The position numbers and the translations under genes were made by a program. A model generated the notes under the pieces. It did not search any database and was not told where the DNA came from. It saw only the letters and a program-made list of their open reading frames with translations. A stretch of 64,000 nucleotides of DNA from contig JAOAUN010000057.1 in assembly GCA_030157545.1 (NCBI GenBank), positions 1 through 64,000 on the forward strand, in the 5' to 3' direction. Below are positions 19,488-28,766 of this stretch, one piece after another (positions within the stretch are counted from its first letter, which is position 1; each line of letters opens with the position of its first letter). This DNA is from Burkholderiaceae bacterium (GTDB lineage Bacteria; Pseudomonadota; Gammaproteobacteria; Burkholderiales; Burkholderiaceae_D).

Positions 19488-20090
19488 TTAAATCAGGTTC
19501 AGCAACAGGCCAGCACCAAACACGGCAACACCCGCACCGGCAGTGCGCAAGCCATGACGTCCAGCCAGCTTACGGATGCGGCCACCAAGAGCCACCCCCG
19601 CAAGCATCAAGGCCGTACTGCTCAGGAATAAGCCAGCGGCAAACGCCGGGAATTGCGCCGTCGCTGGTATTTCAAGCCCGTGCGCAATACCATGCAATGC
19701 GCCACAGAGCGACAAAAGCAGAGCGGCCGGCAAGAACGGAAGGCGCAGCAAAAATACAGACAGCAAACCGGTGATGCTCACCGACACGGCCAAGCCCATT
19801 TCCAGTGCCGGAAACGCCAAACCTGACTGGCCAGCAATGGTGCCGAAGCCGATATTCAGGACAAACAAGGCAGGCAACAACCAGCGCATGCGCCCCTGCT
19901 GCTGCACTACCCAGATACCGGTTGCCAGCAGCACCAGCAGATGATCTGCGCCAACCATAGAATGCGCAAGACCGGCTCCAAAACCGAAGCCGTGGCTGGC
20001 ATCGACATGAGCAAAGGCGGGAGACGCAAGCAGCGCAGCAGAAACTGGCAACAGCCAGCGGCGTAAATGAAACCCTATGTTAAATCGCAT
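19488..20090 (-). CDS. HupE/UreJ-family membrane protein
   Basis: About 200 aa from the ATG at 20090 (longer ORF to 20144). A signal-like N-terminus ending ASPAFAHVDASH is followed by six or so hydrophobic helices. The family His/Asp motif GLAHSMVGADHLL in the first helix and HGIAHGLE further on are intact. HupE/UreJ proteins are putative Ni or Co permeases linked to hydrogenase or urease, but neither enzyme is encoded nearby, so the metal is uncertain. The downstream 140 bp hold no gene. Confidence 0.85.
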   Translation of the reverse strand: MRFNIGFHLRRWLLPVSAALLASPAFAHVDASHGFGFGAGLAHSMVGADHLLVLLATGIWVVQQQGRMRWLLPALFVLNIGFGTIAGQSGLAFPALEMGLAVSVSITGLLSVFLLRLPFLPAALLLSLCGALHGIAHGLEIPATAQFPAFAAGLFLSSTALMLAGVALGGRIRKLAGRHGLRTAGAGVAVFGAGLLLNLI

Positions 20091-20225
20091 GGTATGTCCT
20101 GTCATGTGCAATAGATGCATTGATAAAGCCCGTACTATGCACACTCATAGTGCATGCCGTCTTTATCATCTTGAACATAGCAAAAGCCGCGCCTGCTCAG
20201 GACTGCGCGAAATTCAGCGAAAAAT

Positions 20226-20315
20226 TCAGTGAAAAAGTTTGCCGCCGAAGGTGAAGTAGCCCAGCAAAAAAAGGCCAATCGCGATCGCGAATTGTTTCCA
20301 GTCGAATTTGCCCAT
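20226..20315 (-). CDS. 29-residue single-pass membrane peptide
   Basis: A short ORF reads MGKFDWKQFAIAIG then LFLLGYFTFGGKLFH: a basic N-terminus followed by one hydrophobic helix (about residues 8-24). AGGACAG lies about 5 nt upstream of the ATG as a plausible ribosome-binding site. It lies between the CoA-transferase and HupE-like genes on the same strand. Small membrane proteins of this form often modulate transporters, but no function can be assigned. Confidence 0.5.
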   Translation of the reverse strand: MGKFDWKQFAIAIGLFLLGYFTFGGKLFH

Positions 20316-20331
20316 GATCTGTCCTGTCTAG

Positions 20332-21555
20332 TTAGAGCACGCCATCGGTGCGTAGTGCATTGATCTGTTCTGCACTGTAACCGAGCGCGTGCAGTACTTC
20401 ATCGTTATGTTCACCAAGCTCGGGTCCCAGCCAGCGCGTGCCACCCGGCGTTTCGGATAGCTTGGGTGTGACCGCAGGCATTTTGACCGGCGTGCCATCC
20501 TTGAACGTATGTTGCTCGAACATGGCGCGCGCCAAAAATTGCGGGTCGCGGATCATGTCGCTGACTGAAAATATTTTTGAGACCGGCACATCGGCCGTTT
20601 TCAATGTGGCCAGCGCAGCATCAATATCCTGGGTAGCGCACCAAGCCTGTATCGCGCCATCAATCGCCTCGACTTGCAGCACCCTGCCCGCGTTGTTTTC
20701 AAGGCCAGCATCGTCAGCCATATCGTCCCGACCAATTGCCCGCATCAGGCGCTTGAAGATCGCGTCGCCATTGCCGGCGATGACGATATTTTCGCCGTCG
20801 CCGGTGGTGTAGGTATTCGATGGCACGATGCCGGGAAGCGCGCCGCCGGTGCGCTCACGCACAACGCCGGCCTGATCGTATTCCGGCACCATCGATTCCA
20901 TCATATTGAAGACGGCTTCATATAACGCCACATCGATCATCTGCCCCTGCCCGGCCTGTTTACCGCCGGTCGCATCACGATGGCGCAGCGCCATCAACGC
21001 ACCGATCGCGCCATGCAAGGCTGCGATCGAATCGCCGATGGAAATACCGATGCGTACTGGCGGCCGATCCGCATGGCCGGATACATAGCGTATGCCGCCC
21101 ATCGATTCGCCGATAGCGCCAAAGCCGGGGGCGTCGCGCATGGGACCGCTCTGGCCATAGCCAGACAAACGCACCATGATGGCCGCCGGATTCAAGGCCT
21201 TGATGTGTTCGTAACCGAGATTCCATTTTTCCAGTACGCCGGGCCGGTAGTTTTCGATGATGATGTCGGCGTCCAGCGCCAACTGACGCGCGATGTCCTG
21301 CGCGCGCGGGTCTTTCATGTTGAGGGTGACGCTTTTCTTGTTGCGGCTCTGTACCGACCACCACAGGGAGGTGCCGTCTTTCAGAACACGCCACTGGCGA
21401 ATCGGGTCACCGCCATCGGGAGATTCGATTTTGATGACATCGGCGCCGAACTCGGCGAGCATGCGCGAACAGAAAGGACCGGCGATCAGGGTGCCTAATT
21501 CAAGCACTTTGATACCGTCCATCGGTCCTCTGGAAGTCTGTTTGTTTTGCATCAC
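20332..21555 (-). CDS. class III (CaiB/BaiF) CoA-transferase
   Basis: 407 aa of the formyl-CoA transferase/CaiB/BaiF superfamily. The N-terminus GIKVLELGTLIAGPFCSRML, the nucleotide-like segment FGADVIKIESPDGGDPIR, SRNKKSVTLNMKDPRAQ and the catalytic Asp in PGFGAIGESMGGI are typical. These enzymes move CoA between carboxylic acids through an aspartyl-CoA thioester; the substrate cannot be deduced here. recR begins its stop 12 bp upstream (21567), in the same direction, so the gene may be the tail of the dnaX-ybaB-recR transcript. Confidence 0.92.
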   Translation of the reverse strand: MMQNKQTSRGPMDGIKVLELGTLIAGPFCSRMLAEFGADVIKIESPDGGDPIRQWRVLKDGTSLWWSVQSRNKKSVTLNMKDPRAQDIARQLALDADIIIENYRPGVLEKWNLGYEHIKALNPAAIMVRLSGYGQSGPMRDAPGFGAIGESMGGIRYVSGHADRPPVRIGISIGDSIAALHGAIGALMALRHRDATGGKQAGQGQMIDVALYEAVFNMMESMVPEYDQAGVVRERTGGALPGIVPSNTYTTGDGENIVIAGNGDAIFKRLMRAIGRDDMADDAGLENNAGRVLQVEAIDGAIQAWCATQDIDAALATLKTADVPVSKIFSVSDMIRDPQFLARAMFEQHTFKDGTPVKMPAVTPKLSETPGGTRWLGPELGEHNDEVLHALGYSAEQINALRTDGVL

Positions 21556-21566
21556 TGTAAAAATGC

Positions 21567-22163
21567 TCAGGTAGTGCGCCGGTCCAGCATCGCGCGCGCG
21601 ATGGTGCCGGCATCCACATATTCGAGTTCACCGCCGACCGGCACGCCGCGTGCAAGACGGCTGACTTTCAGGCCGCGCACTTTCATGGTTTCACTGATGT
21701 AGTGTGCAGTGGCTTCGCCTTCATTGGTGAAGTTGGTAGCCAGCACGACTTCGGTGACGCTGCCATCGGTGGCGCGCGCAATCAGTTTTTCCAGATGAAT
21801 ATCTTTGGGACCGATGCCGTCGAGCGGCGACAGTCTGCCCATCAGCACGAAATACAAACCCTTGTAGGTCAGGGTCTGCTCAATCATCAATTGATCACCA
21901 GGCGTTTCGACCACGCATAACAGGCTGCTGTCACGCGAGCTGTCGAGACAGGTTTCGCAGATGTCGTTTTCGGTAAAGGTATTGCAACGTTCGCAGTGGT
22001 GGATTTTTTCCACCGCCTGCGCCAGCGCATGGGCGAGCAAGGCCGCGCCGTCGCGGTCATGCTGCATCAGGTGGTAGGCCATGCGCTGCGCTGACTTCGG
22101 ACCTATGCCCGGCAAACGACGCAAGGCTTCGGTCAGAAAATCCAGACTGGACGGAGATTTCAC
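21567..22163 (-). CDS. recR: recombination protein RecR
   Basis: RecR works with RecF and RecO in loading RecA at gaps. The 198-aa protein has an N-terminal helix-hairpin-helix ([19 protein letters not shown]), a four-Cys zinc finger ([16 protein letters not shown]) and a Toprim domain ([14 protein letters not shown] onward). It follows ybaB and dnaX closely, as in most proteobacteria. Confidence 0.97.
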   Translation of the reverse strand: MKSPSSLDFLTEALRRLPGIGPKSAQRMAYHLMQHDRDGAALLAHALAQAVEKIHHCERCNTFTENDICETCLDSSRDSSLLCVVETPGDQLMIEQTLTYKGLYFVLMGRLSPLDGIGPKDIHLEKLIARATDGSVTEVVLATNFTNEGEATAHYISETMKVRGLKVSRLARGVPVGGELEYVDAGTIARAMLDRRTT

Positions 22164-22179
22164 GTGGACTCTTTTGTGT

Positions 22180-22506
22180 TCAGAACGGCAGTTTGAAGCC
22201 CGGTGGCAGTGGCATACCAGCGGTCATGCCGGACATTTTTTCGGCTGAAGTTGCTTCGGCCTTGCGCACCGCGTCATTGAAAGCGGCAGCGACCAGATCT
22301 TCAAGCATGTCTTTGTCATCACCCAAGAGCGACGGATCAATGGTCACGCGCTTGACATCGTTTTTGCACGTCATCACAACCTTGACCATGCCGGCGCCAG
22401 ACTGGCCTTCGACTTCGATGCTGGCCAGTTGATCCTGCATTTTTTTCATGTTGTCCTGCATGGCCTGAGCTTGCTTCATCAGTCCGGCGAGTTGACCCTT
22501 CATCAT
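22180..22506 (-). CDS. ybaB: YbaB/EbfC nucleoid-associated protein
   Basis: This 108-aa DNA-binding protein belongs to the YbaB/EbfC family. It has an N-terminal helix [23 protein letters not shown], the family core [27 protein letters not shown] split by a short turn, and a Pro-rich tail PGFKLPF. It is positioned between dnaX and recR, the conserved genomic arrangement. Confidence 0.95.
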   Translation of the reverse strand: MMKGQLAGLMKQAQAMQDNMKKMQDQLASIEVEGQSGAGMVKVVMTCKNDVKRVTIDPSLLGDDKDMLEDLVAAAFNDAVRKAEATSAEKMSGMTAGMPLPPGFKLPF

Positions 22507-22530
22507 TGCAATCTCCTGAAAGTGTAAAAA

Positions 22531-24477
22531 TTAAATGGGTTTGATTGAACCGGGCACGATAGTCGCACCGAACTCGCGCATCAGCGTCTGTACGAAAGGA
22601 TCGCCGTGCATGCTGTCCTCCGCTGCTTTCTGGCGTGTTGCCTGATCAGCCAATGCCTGCGCATGCGCGGTATGACTGACAGATCCGATTTCACTGGTGA
22701 CCTTGATGGTTTTTCCTAATTCTTCCGTCAGGGCCGCTGCGAGTTTTTCCACACTGCCGGCTGACAGCAAGGTGTCAACCGGCACGCGCAGATGCATGAC
22801 GATGGCGCCGCCTTCGGTCGATGACCCCAGCAATTCACTCTGGCACGCAAGCTGTTGCGCAACACCGCGCACCGGCAGGCGAATAGCCAGTGCCGGCCAG
22901 TTGCCATCCCACTGAGGAAGCGCGGCACTGGGTTGCAGTACCAGAGGTGGCTTAATTGCTGGCTTAGTTGCCGGCGATGCAGAATGCGACGGCGCCTGAA
23001 CTGGCTCCGGTTTCAGTTCAGTTTTTTTTTGAGCAGCTGCAGTGGAGGCTGGAGCGGATTGTCCTTCGAAAGAATCATCGTCCCACAGCGGCGGGCCTGA
23101 ATCTGCGCTAACTGCGGGCGCGGGCGCTGGTGCAGGTACAGTTGCCGGTGAAATTGCAACGGGCGCTGGAACCGCTTTACCGCTGCGGGCAGCAGCCAGC
23201 GCTGCCATTGCAGGGCTTGGCGGTTTCGTGCGGGCGGCCGGTGCACTAGCCGGAGTGGCTACAGATGCAGCAACAGAAGGTGGCGCTACCGGAGCGACGG
23301 AGCGCGCTATCGGTGCAGCCACGGCTGCCGGCATCGCACGCGCCGGCGCAGGGGCAGCTGGCTGCTCGCCCGATGACCACAGCGGCGAGAACGCCAGCAT
23401 GCGCAGCAGCGTCATCGTGAAGCCCGCATATTCGTCCGGCGCCAGACCAAGTTCATTACGGCCATGCGCGGTGATCTGATAGAACAATTGAATATCTTCT
23501 GCACTGAACACTGTTGCAAGGCGCAGTATGTCGCCACGCTCGGGCAAATCGTCAGCGATCGCGGCCGGCACACTTTGCGCTATCGCAATCCGGTTCAGCA
23601 AAGTGCCGAGGTCTTGCAAGGCTGCGGCATAAGACAGGCTACGCGCTGCCATATCGTCGGCCACAGCCAGCAAACCGGCGCCATCTTGCGCAGCCAGCGC
23701 ATCAAGCAGCCGTATCAGATAGGACTGGTCGAGCGCGCCGAGCATGCCCTGCACTGCATCAAGCGTCACTTTGCCAGCGGCATAGGCAATAGCCTGATCT
23801 GTCAAGGACAGCGCATCGCGCATCGAGCCCTGCGCGCCTTGCGCAAGCAGCCTCAACGCAGGCGTGTCATAACTGATCTGTTCTTGCCCGAGTATGTTTT
23901 CGAGATGGCTGACAATATGCCCCGGCGGCATTTGCTTGAGGTTGAATTGCAGACAGCGCGACAACACCGTGACCGGGATTTTTTGCGGGTCGGTCGTCGC
24001 CAGAATAAATTTCACATGCGCAGGCGGCTCTTCCAGCGTCTTGAGCATCGCATTGAAAGCGAAGTTGGTCAGCATGTGCACTTCGTCGATCATGTAGACT
24101 TTGAAGCGCGCATTCGACGGCGCATAAACTGCCTGCTCCAGCAGTTGCGCCATTTCATCAACGCCGCGGTTCGACGCCGCATCCATTTCAATATAGTCAA
24201 CGAAGCGACCGGCATCAATTGCCGTACAGGCTGCACACACACCACAGGGGTTGGCCGTGATATCGCCGTTGCCGTCTGCGCCCTGGCAATTTAGCGCTTT
24301 GGCCAGAATGCGCGACAGCGTGGTCTTGCCGACACCGCGGGTGCCGGTGAACAAATACGCGTGATGCAATCGCTTTTGTTCGAGTGCATGCGTCAAGGCG
24401 CGCACGACGTGTTCCTGCCCGACTAGGGTGTCGAAATTTTTCGGACGATATTTACGGGCAAGAACCTGATAGGACAT
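22531..24477 (-). CDS. dnaX: DNA polymerase III subunits tau and gamma
   Basis: This is the clamp-loader ATPase of Pol III. From the ATG at 24477 the full-length tau is 648 aa. Walker A GTRGVGKT (45-52), a zinc site with four Cys (CQGADGNGDITANPCGVCAAC) and Walker B/DEVH (YMIDEVHML) are intact. These are followed by clamp-loader domain III, a long Ala/Pro-rich linker (about 375-530) and the C-terminal polymerase-binding region. A run of nine A in the linker (codons 483-486) with an adjacent hairpin probably generates a shorter gamma product. A longer start at 24528 adds a non-conserved leader and is rejected. Confidence 0.97.
   Translation of the reverse strand: MSYQVLARKYRPKNFDTLVGQEHVVRALTHALEQKRLHHAYLFTGTRGVGKTTLSRILAKALNCQGADGNGDITANPCGVCAACTAIDAGRFVDYIEMDAASNRGVDEMAQLLEQAVYAPSNARFKVYMIDEVHMLTNFAFNAMLKTLEEPPAHVKFILATTDPQKIPVTVLSRCLQFNLKQMPPGHIVSHLENILGQEQISYDTPALRLLAQGAQGSMRDALSLTDQAIAYAAGKVTLDAVQGMLGALDQSYLIRLLDALAAQDGAGLLAVADDMAARSLSYAAALQDLGTLLNRIAIAQSVPAAIADDLPERGDILRLATVFSAEDIQLFYQITAHGRNELGLAPDEYAGFTMTLLRMLAFSPLWSSGEQPAAPAPARAMPAAVAAPIARSVAPVAPPSVAASVATPASAPAARTKPPSPAMAALAAARSGKAVPAPVAISPATVPAPAPAPAVSADSGPPLWDDDSFEGQSAPASTAAAQKKTELKPEPVQAPSHSASPATKPAIKPPLVLQPSAALPQWDGNWPALAIRLPVRGVAQQLACQSELLGSSTEGGAIVMHLRVPVDTLLSAGSVEKLAAALTEELGKTIKVTSEIGSVSHTAHAQALADQATRQKAAEDSMHGDPFVQTLMREFGATIVPGSIKPI
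22996..23031 (-). promoter_or_regulatory. programmed slippage/frameshift element in dnaX
   Basis: On the coding strand CAAAAAAAAA (23031-23022, nine A) is directly followed by an 8-bp perfect stem (arms 23014-23021 and 22996-23003, loop 10 nt). In the -1 frame the run reads AAA AAA AAC TGA, stopping at once after about 486 residues; in the +1 frame TGA follows two codons later. This resembles the E. coli and Thermus dnaX signals for making gamma. Confidence 0.75.
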
Positions 24478-24599
24478 AGTCGGCACGTGTGACAAATAAG
24501 TTATACATTTTACCTGACCCGCCGCCATGCCAAGCCCTCGTCTTTCCCTTACCGTATTAGACTGGTGTCAGGCACCATTTATTCGCCCGGGAGACTGTC

Positions 24600-26243
24600 A
24601 TGGCATGGCCTACGCACACTGTCAGCAATCAGCCACCACCGCTGGTCGACTTCAACTTGCTGACGACCGACGCTGCATTAATTGAAGGCGTCAATCGCGA
24701 AGGTGCGCCATGGCATTTACCGGCATTGCAGCAACTTGGCGCCCGCCTCGGCAGTGCCGATATTCAATTGCTTGCGGAACTGGCAAACCGGCATACGCCC
24801 GAATTGGCGACGCATGATCGTTTTGGCAATCGTATTGATGTTGTTGAATTTCACCCGGCATGGCACGAATTATTGGCGTTGTTGCGTCAGAGTGGCATGC
24901 AAGCTTTGTCTCCGCGACCGGGCGCCCATGTCGCACGCGCGGCCGGCTTTTTTTTACATGCGCAAATTGAAGCAGGCTCGCTGTGCCCGATTACGATGAC
25001 TTTCGCAGCCTTGCCGCTGCTGCAGCAAGAGCCTGCGCTGTTTGCACAAATCAAGGAAAAAATAGTCAACTCTGTGCATGATCCGCGCGACCTTCCGATT
25101 GCCGATAAGTCTGCCATCCTGTTTGGCATGGGCATGACAGAAAAACAGGGCGGCTCAGACTTGCGCAGCAACCAGACCACGGCGCAGGCAGTCAGCAAAG
25201 GCGGCCGTGGCGAGTCTTATCTTCTTAACGGACATAAGTGGTTTTTTTCTGCACCTATGTGCGATGCACATCTGGTGCTGGCGCGTGCTGAAGCAGGCTT
25301 GTCAGCTTTTTTCGTCCCGCGCTGGCGCGCAGATGGCAGCAAAAATGCGGTGCTGATCCAGCGCCTCAAAGACAAGTTGGGCAATCGCTCGAACGCAAGC
25401 AGCGAGGTGGAATTTTACGATGCCAGCGGCATCCTGATCGGTGTTGAAGGACGCGGCGTTCAGACGCTGGTCGAAATGGCCAACACGACCCGGCTCGATT
25501 GCGTCATCGCCAGCAGTGCGCTCATGCGGCAAGGGCTGGTGCAGGCGCTGCACCATGCACGGCACCGCATGGCGTTCGGTCGCCTGCTGGCCGAGCAGCC
25601 TCTAATGATGAATGTATTGACAGACCTGGCGCTGGAAAGTGAAGCAGCAACGCTGTTGATGTTGCGGCTGGCTCGCACCTTCGATGTAGCTGATTCTGCT
25701 GCCGAACGTGCATGGCGAAGAATATTGACGCCGGCAGCAAAATTCTGGATCTGCAAGCGCGCCCTGGAATTTACCGGCGAATGCATGGAGGTTTTGGGTG
25801 GCAATGGCTATGTGGAGAACGCGCCACTGGCCAGGCTATACAGAGAAGCGCCGGTCAATTCGATCTGGGAAGGTTCGGGCAATGTGATGTGCGTCGATAT
25901 GCTGCGCGCCATGGAGCGCGAGCCTGATGGTTTTGCAATGATGCTGGCTGAACTGGCAAACCTTGCCAGCGGCGACACCAGGCTGCGCAACATGCTCGCG
26001 TCATTGAAGAATGATCTGTTGATGAAGCCTGAGCAGCGAGAACTGATGGCGCGCAGGATCGCGCAAAAACTGGTGCTGCTTGTTCAGGGCTGCCTGATGC
26101 TGCAGCATGCGCCGCCTGAAATGGCAGACGCTTTTATCAGTAGCCGCAGTGATGCGGAATGCGGGCGCGTATATGGAACATTTGCTGGAACGCTTGCTTT
26201 GTCAGTGCAAGGCTCAATACTCGAAAGAGCATGGCCTGCATGA
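24600..26243 (+). CDS. aidB: AidB-like acyl-CoA dehydrogenase
   Basis: The 547-aa flavoprotein aligns by eye with E. coli AidB (541 aa). The N-terminus THTVSNQPPPLVDFNLLTTD, FHPAWHELL, the HAQIEAGSLCPITMTFAALP block, MTEKQGGSDLRSN, the ACAD signature GGNGYVENAPLARLYREAPV and SIWEGSGNVMCVDMLRA are all characteristic. AidB is part of the alkylation-response group and binds DNA and FAD; its physiological substrate is unclear. The start has GGGAGA upstream. The gene is divergent from dnaX, and the 4.5S RNA gene lies just downstream in antisense orientation. Confidence 0.92.
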   Translation: MAWPTHTVSNQPPPLVDFNLLTTDAALIEGVNREGAPWHLPALQQLGARLGSADIQLLAELANRHTPELATHDRFGNRIDVVEFHPAWHELLALLRQSGMQALSPRPGAHVARAAGFFLHAQIEAGSLCPITMTFAALPLLQQEPALFAQIKEKIVNSVHDPRDLPIADKSAILFGMGMTEKQGGSDLRSNQTTAQAVSKGGRGESYLLNGHKWFFSAPMCDAHLVLARAEAGLSAFFVPRWRADGSKNAVLIQRLKDKLGNRSNASSEVEFYDASGILIGVEGRGVQTLVEMANTTRLDCVIASSALMRQGLVQALHHARHRMAFGRLLAEQPLMMNVLTDLALESEAATLLMLRLARTFDVADSAAERAWRRILTPAAKFWICKRALEFTGECMEVLGGNGYVENAPLARLYREAPVNSIWEGSGNVMCVDMLRAMEREPDGFAMMLAELANLASGDTRLRNMLASLKNDLLMKPEQRELMARRIAQKLVLLVQGCLMLQHAPPEMADAFISSRSDAECGRVYGTFAGTLALSVQGSILERAWPA

Positions 26244-26261
26244 AGCGCAGATAAATTAGAA

Positions 26262-26357
26262 GGCGAGCCTTGTCTGCGGCACTTATGGTAAATGGCTGTG
26301 GCTGCTTCGTTCCCGACCTGACCAGGTTGGCCATGCCACAATGCGCAGGGGCCCGCC
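26262..26357 (-). ncRNA. ffs: 4.5S RNA (bacterial SRP RNA)
   Basis: The minus strand contains the universally conserved SRP apical segment CTGGTCAGGTCGGGAACG followed by AAGCAGCC, the Ffh-binding region. The 5' end GGCGGGCC pairs with the 3' end GGCTCGCC (one G-U), closing a single long hairpin of about 96 nt as in other betaproteobacteria. It forms the SRP particle with Ffh for co-translational membrane targeting. Exact ends may differ by a few nt. Confidence 0.95.
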
Positions 26358-26435
26358 GAGTACGATTTTATCAGCAAACTAATACGAGGGAACGCTGAGG
26401 GCTTTTAATTTATTTTCTTTATTCGTAAGTTTGTC

Positions 26436-26679
26436 AAAGACACTGGATCCCGGCGTTCGCCGGGAGCGAATTGGGGAATTCGGACTGCATGCAATCCGAC
26501 CACACAGCAGTCATCACATGCAGGTGATGACGGTAGTAGTAGTAAGGAGTGCAGCTTAATTCCTACCGTCACTCCAGCGAAAGGTGCAGCAGGGGTTTCA
26601 GATCGCCTGCGATCTGCCTGCGAAACGGTATTGGCTTGCAAGCCAATACGCGCCCTGCAAGGGGGAACCCAGTGTCTTT
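26436..26679. repeat. composite palindromic repeat element, 244 bp
   Basis: The element is bounded by an 11-bp inverted repeat (AAAGACACTGG at 26436-26446 and its complement at 26669-26679). Inside are nested hairpins: 26449-26464 (7-bp stem), 26511-26530 (7 bp), 26528-26536 with 26563-26571 (9 bp), 26601-26614 (6 bp) and a perfect 20-bp palindrome at 26629-26648. The outer ends match the small palindromic repeats found at five other places in the window. No ORF with supporting features lies within it; the gap from aidB to ubiD therefore contains only ffs and this element. Confidence 0.75.
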
Positions 26680-26703
26680 CGTTGCTCATGGATATAGCCA
26701 AAC

Positions 26704-28221
26704 TCAAAGTCCCAACTGCTGCCAGATCACATCCATCCGCGCTTTTACAGCCGCATCCATCTCTATGGTACGACCCCACTCGCGGCTGGTCTCACCCGGC
26801 CATTTATTGGTCGCATCGATACCCATCTTGCTGCCCAGCCCGCTGACGGGTGATGCAAAATCAAGATAATCAATCGGCGTGTTATCGACCAGCGTGGTGT
26901 CGCGCGTAGGATCCACCCGTGTCGTGATCGCCCAGATGACTTCTTTCCAATCACGAATGTTCACATCCTCGTCCACCACCACAATAAACTTGGTGTACAT
27001 GAACTGGCGTAAAAAACTCCAGACCCCGAACATCACGCGCTTGGCATGGCCCGGATAGGATTTTTTAATTTGCACCACCGCCATCCGGTAGCTGCAGCCT
27101 TCGGGCGGCAAATAGAAATCCGTGATTTCGGAAAACTGCTTTTGCAGCAGCGGCACAAACACTTCATTTAAGGCTACGCCAAGTATGGCCGGCTCATCCG
27201 GTGGCTTGCCGGTATAAGTTGAGTGATAAATCGGGTCACGCCGCATCGTGATGCGGTCAACAGTAAAGACTGGAAACCAGTCCTGCTCATTGTAATAACC
27301 GGTGTGGTCGCCGAACGGACCTTCAAGCGCCATCTCATACCCAGTATCCGGGCAGACCGGCGCACCCGCAGGCCCGGTCGGTCGGACTTCCTGAGGATAG
27401 ATATGGCCTTCAAGCACAATCTCGGCCGAAGCCGGCACTCTTAATTCGCTGCCAATTGCCTTGACGAGTTCTGTCCGGCTGCCGCGTAGCAGACCGGCGA
27501 ACTGATATTCAGACAAGCTATCAGGCACCGGCGTCACCGCACCTAATATAGTGGCAGGGTCGGCACCAAGGGCAACGGCAATCGGATACGGCTTGCCGGG
27601 ATTGGCCAGGCAGTGCTCACGAAAATCCAGTGCGCCGCCGCGATGGGCCAGCCAGCGCATGATCAGCTTGTTACGACCGGCCACCTGTTGTCTATATATA
27701 CCCAGATTCTGCCGCTTCTTGTGCGGACCTTTGGTAATCACCAAACCCCAGGTAATAAGAGGCGCCACATCACCGGGCCAGCAATGCTGAATCGGCAGTC
27801 GCGCCAGATCAACATCATTACCTTCCCAGACAATGTCCTGACAAGGTGCCGAGCGCAGTTCTCGCGGCGCCATGTCCCAAAGTGATTTGACCAGCGTGCC
27901 CAGACCCAGCACATCCTTGAATCCTTTCGGTGGCTCAGGCTCTTTCAGCGTCGCCAGCAGATGACCGATCTTGCGCAACTCACTGACGTTTTGCGCACCC
28001 ATGCCCATTGCTACGCGACGTGGCGTACCAAAAAGGTTGCCCAGCACAGGCATGCTATGCCCTGTTGGCTGCGTAAACAGCAAGGCCGGACCGCCTGCGC
28101 GCAAAGTGCGATCACAGAGTTCAGTCATCTCCAGATGCGGAGAAACAGGCTGTGAAACCTCGATTAATTCGCCGGATTGTTTTAATTTAGCAATAAAATC
28201 ACGCAAATCAGAATATTTCAT
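26704..28221 (-). CDS. ubiD: 4-hydroxy-3-polyprenylbenzoate decarboxylase
   Basis: UbiD decarboxylates the polyprenylated hydroxybenzoate intermediate of ubiquinone biosynthesis with the prenylated-FMN cofactor made by UbiX. The 505-aa length and sequence are standard for the aerobic Ubi[21 protein letters not shown] start, [14 protein letters not shown], the cofactor-binding region NLGIYRQQV, the catalytic E-x-R-E-type region [19 protein letters not shown] and a [17 protein letters not shown] segment. It is a monocistronic minus-strand gene. Confidence 0.96.
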   Translation of the reverse strand: MKYSDLRDFIAKLKQSGELIEVSQPVSPHLEMTELCDRTLRAGGPALLFTQPTGHSMPVLGNLFGTPRRVAMGMGAQNVSELRKIGHLLATLKEPEPPKGFKDVLGLGTLVKSLWDMAPRELRSAPCQDIVWEGNDVDLARLPIQHCWPGDVAPLITWGLVITKGPHKKRQNLGIYRQQVAGRNKLIMRWLAHRGGALDFREHCLANPGKPYPIAVALGADPATILGAVTPVPDSLSEYQFAGLLRGSRTELVKAIGSELRVPASAEIVLEGHIYPQEVRPTGPAGAPVCPDTGYEMALEGPFGDHTGYYNEQDWFPVFTVDRITMRRDPIYHSTYTGKPPDEPAILGVALNEVFVPLLQKQFSEITDFYLPPEGCSYRMAVVQIKKSYPGHAKRVMFGVWSFLRQFMYTKFIVVVDEDVNIRDWKEVIWAITTRVDPTRDTTLVDNTPIDYLDFASPVSGLGSKMGIDATNKWPGETSREWGRTIEMDAAVKARMDVIWQQLGL

Positions 28222-28353
28222 GAGTAATTGATTTTTTTCAAAGTTCGTGCTTAAAGATTAAGTAATCATCTCAAGTAGCTGATTTTACTGAAATTTGTTG
28301 CGATGCAACTTATTTTACAGATTTAAAAGTAGTAGCTATTTTGATTTCTAGTA

Positions 28354-28382
28354 TTGACTCGATATAAACAGCTCCCTACAAT
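28354..28382 (+). promoter_or_regulatory. strong sigma-70-type promoter upstream of a long leader
   Basis: TTGACT (28354-28359) and TACAAT (28377-28382) are separated by exactly 17 nt, predicting transcription from about 28389. The next plausible coding start is at 28767, nearly 380 nt downstream. Confidence 0.7.
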
Positions 28383-28388
28383 TCGCTC

Positions 28389-28766
28389 AACTTTTAAAGG
28401 CAGTACTCTGCCGCGTCACAACGAGGTCCGGGGCCTCACGCAATTTCAACATTGTTGTTCAAAGGCTCAAGCCTTTCATCCCCGAAAAAAGATTGCTTGT
28501 GTCACCCACCCTTTGGGGACATTAAAGCAGCACCGGCGTTTGCTACCCGCGCAACAAGGCGGCAAACGATATTTCTGTTTCGCGGTGAATTCAAGCGTGA
28601 ATTCAAACAGTATGCAGCACGCTTGTAATTGGCCTGATCTCAGAACGTATGACTAAACATGAATGGTAACTCGCCACGCCGCAACGAGCTTGCAACGTGA
28701 ACGGGGCTATAACACCAGGCAGGTTTTATCAGGCGCTTTGAGGGCCGCGATGATTCAGGAGGTTCC
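28389..28766 (+). ncRNA. candidate structured RNA or long 5' leader
   Basis: No convincing ORF is visible, but several hairpins follow one another. They are GGCAG/CTGCC (28399-28412), GAGGTC/GGCCTC (28423-28437), AAAGGCT/AGCCTTT (28461-28476) and CGTTTGC/GCAAACG (28537-28568). A direct repeat GTGAATTCAA occurs at 28585-28594 and 28597-28606. It does not match tmRNA, RNase P RNA or 6S RNA as far as I can tell. It could be an independent small RNA or the regulatory leader of the transglycosylase gene. Confidence 0.4.

Noticed and set aside
28354..28656. 100-aa plus-strand ORF in the leader before the lytic transglycosylase gene
   Set aside because: It begins within the promoter, lacks a ribosome-binding site and overlaps several hairpins; its product has no protein-like pattern.
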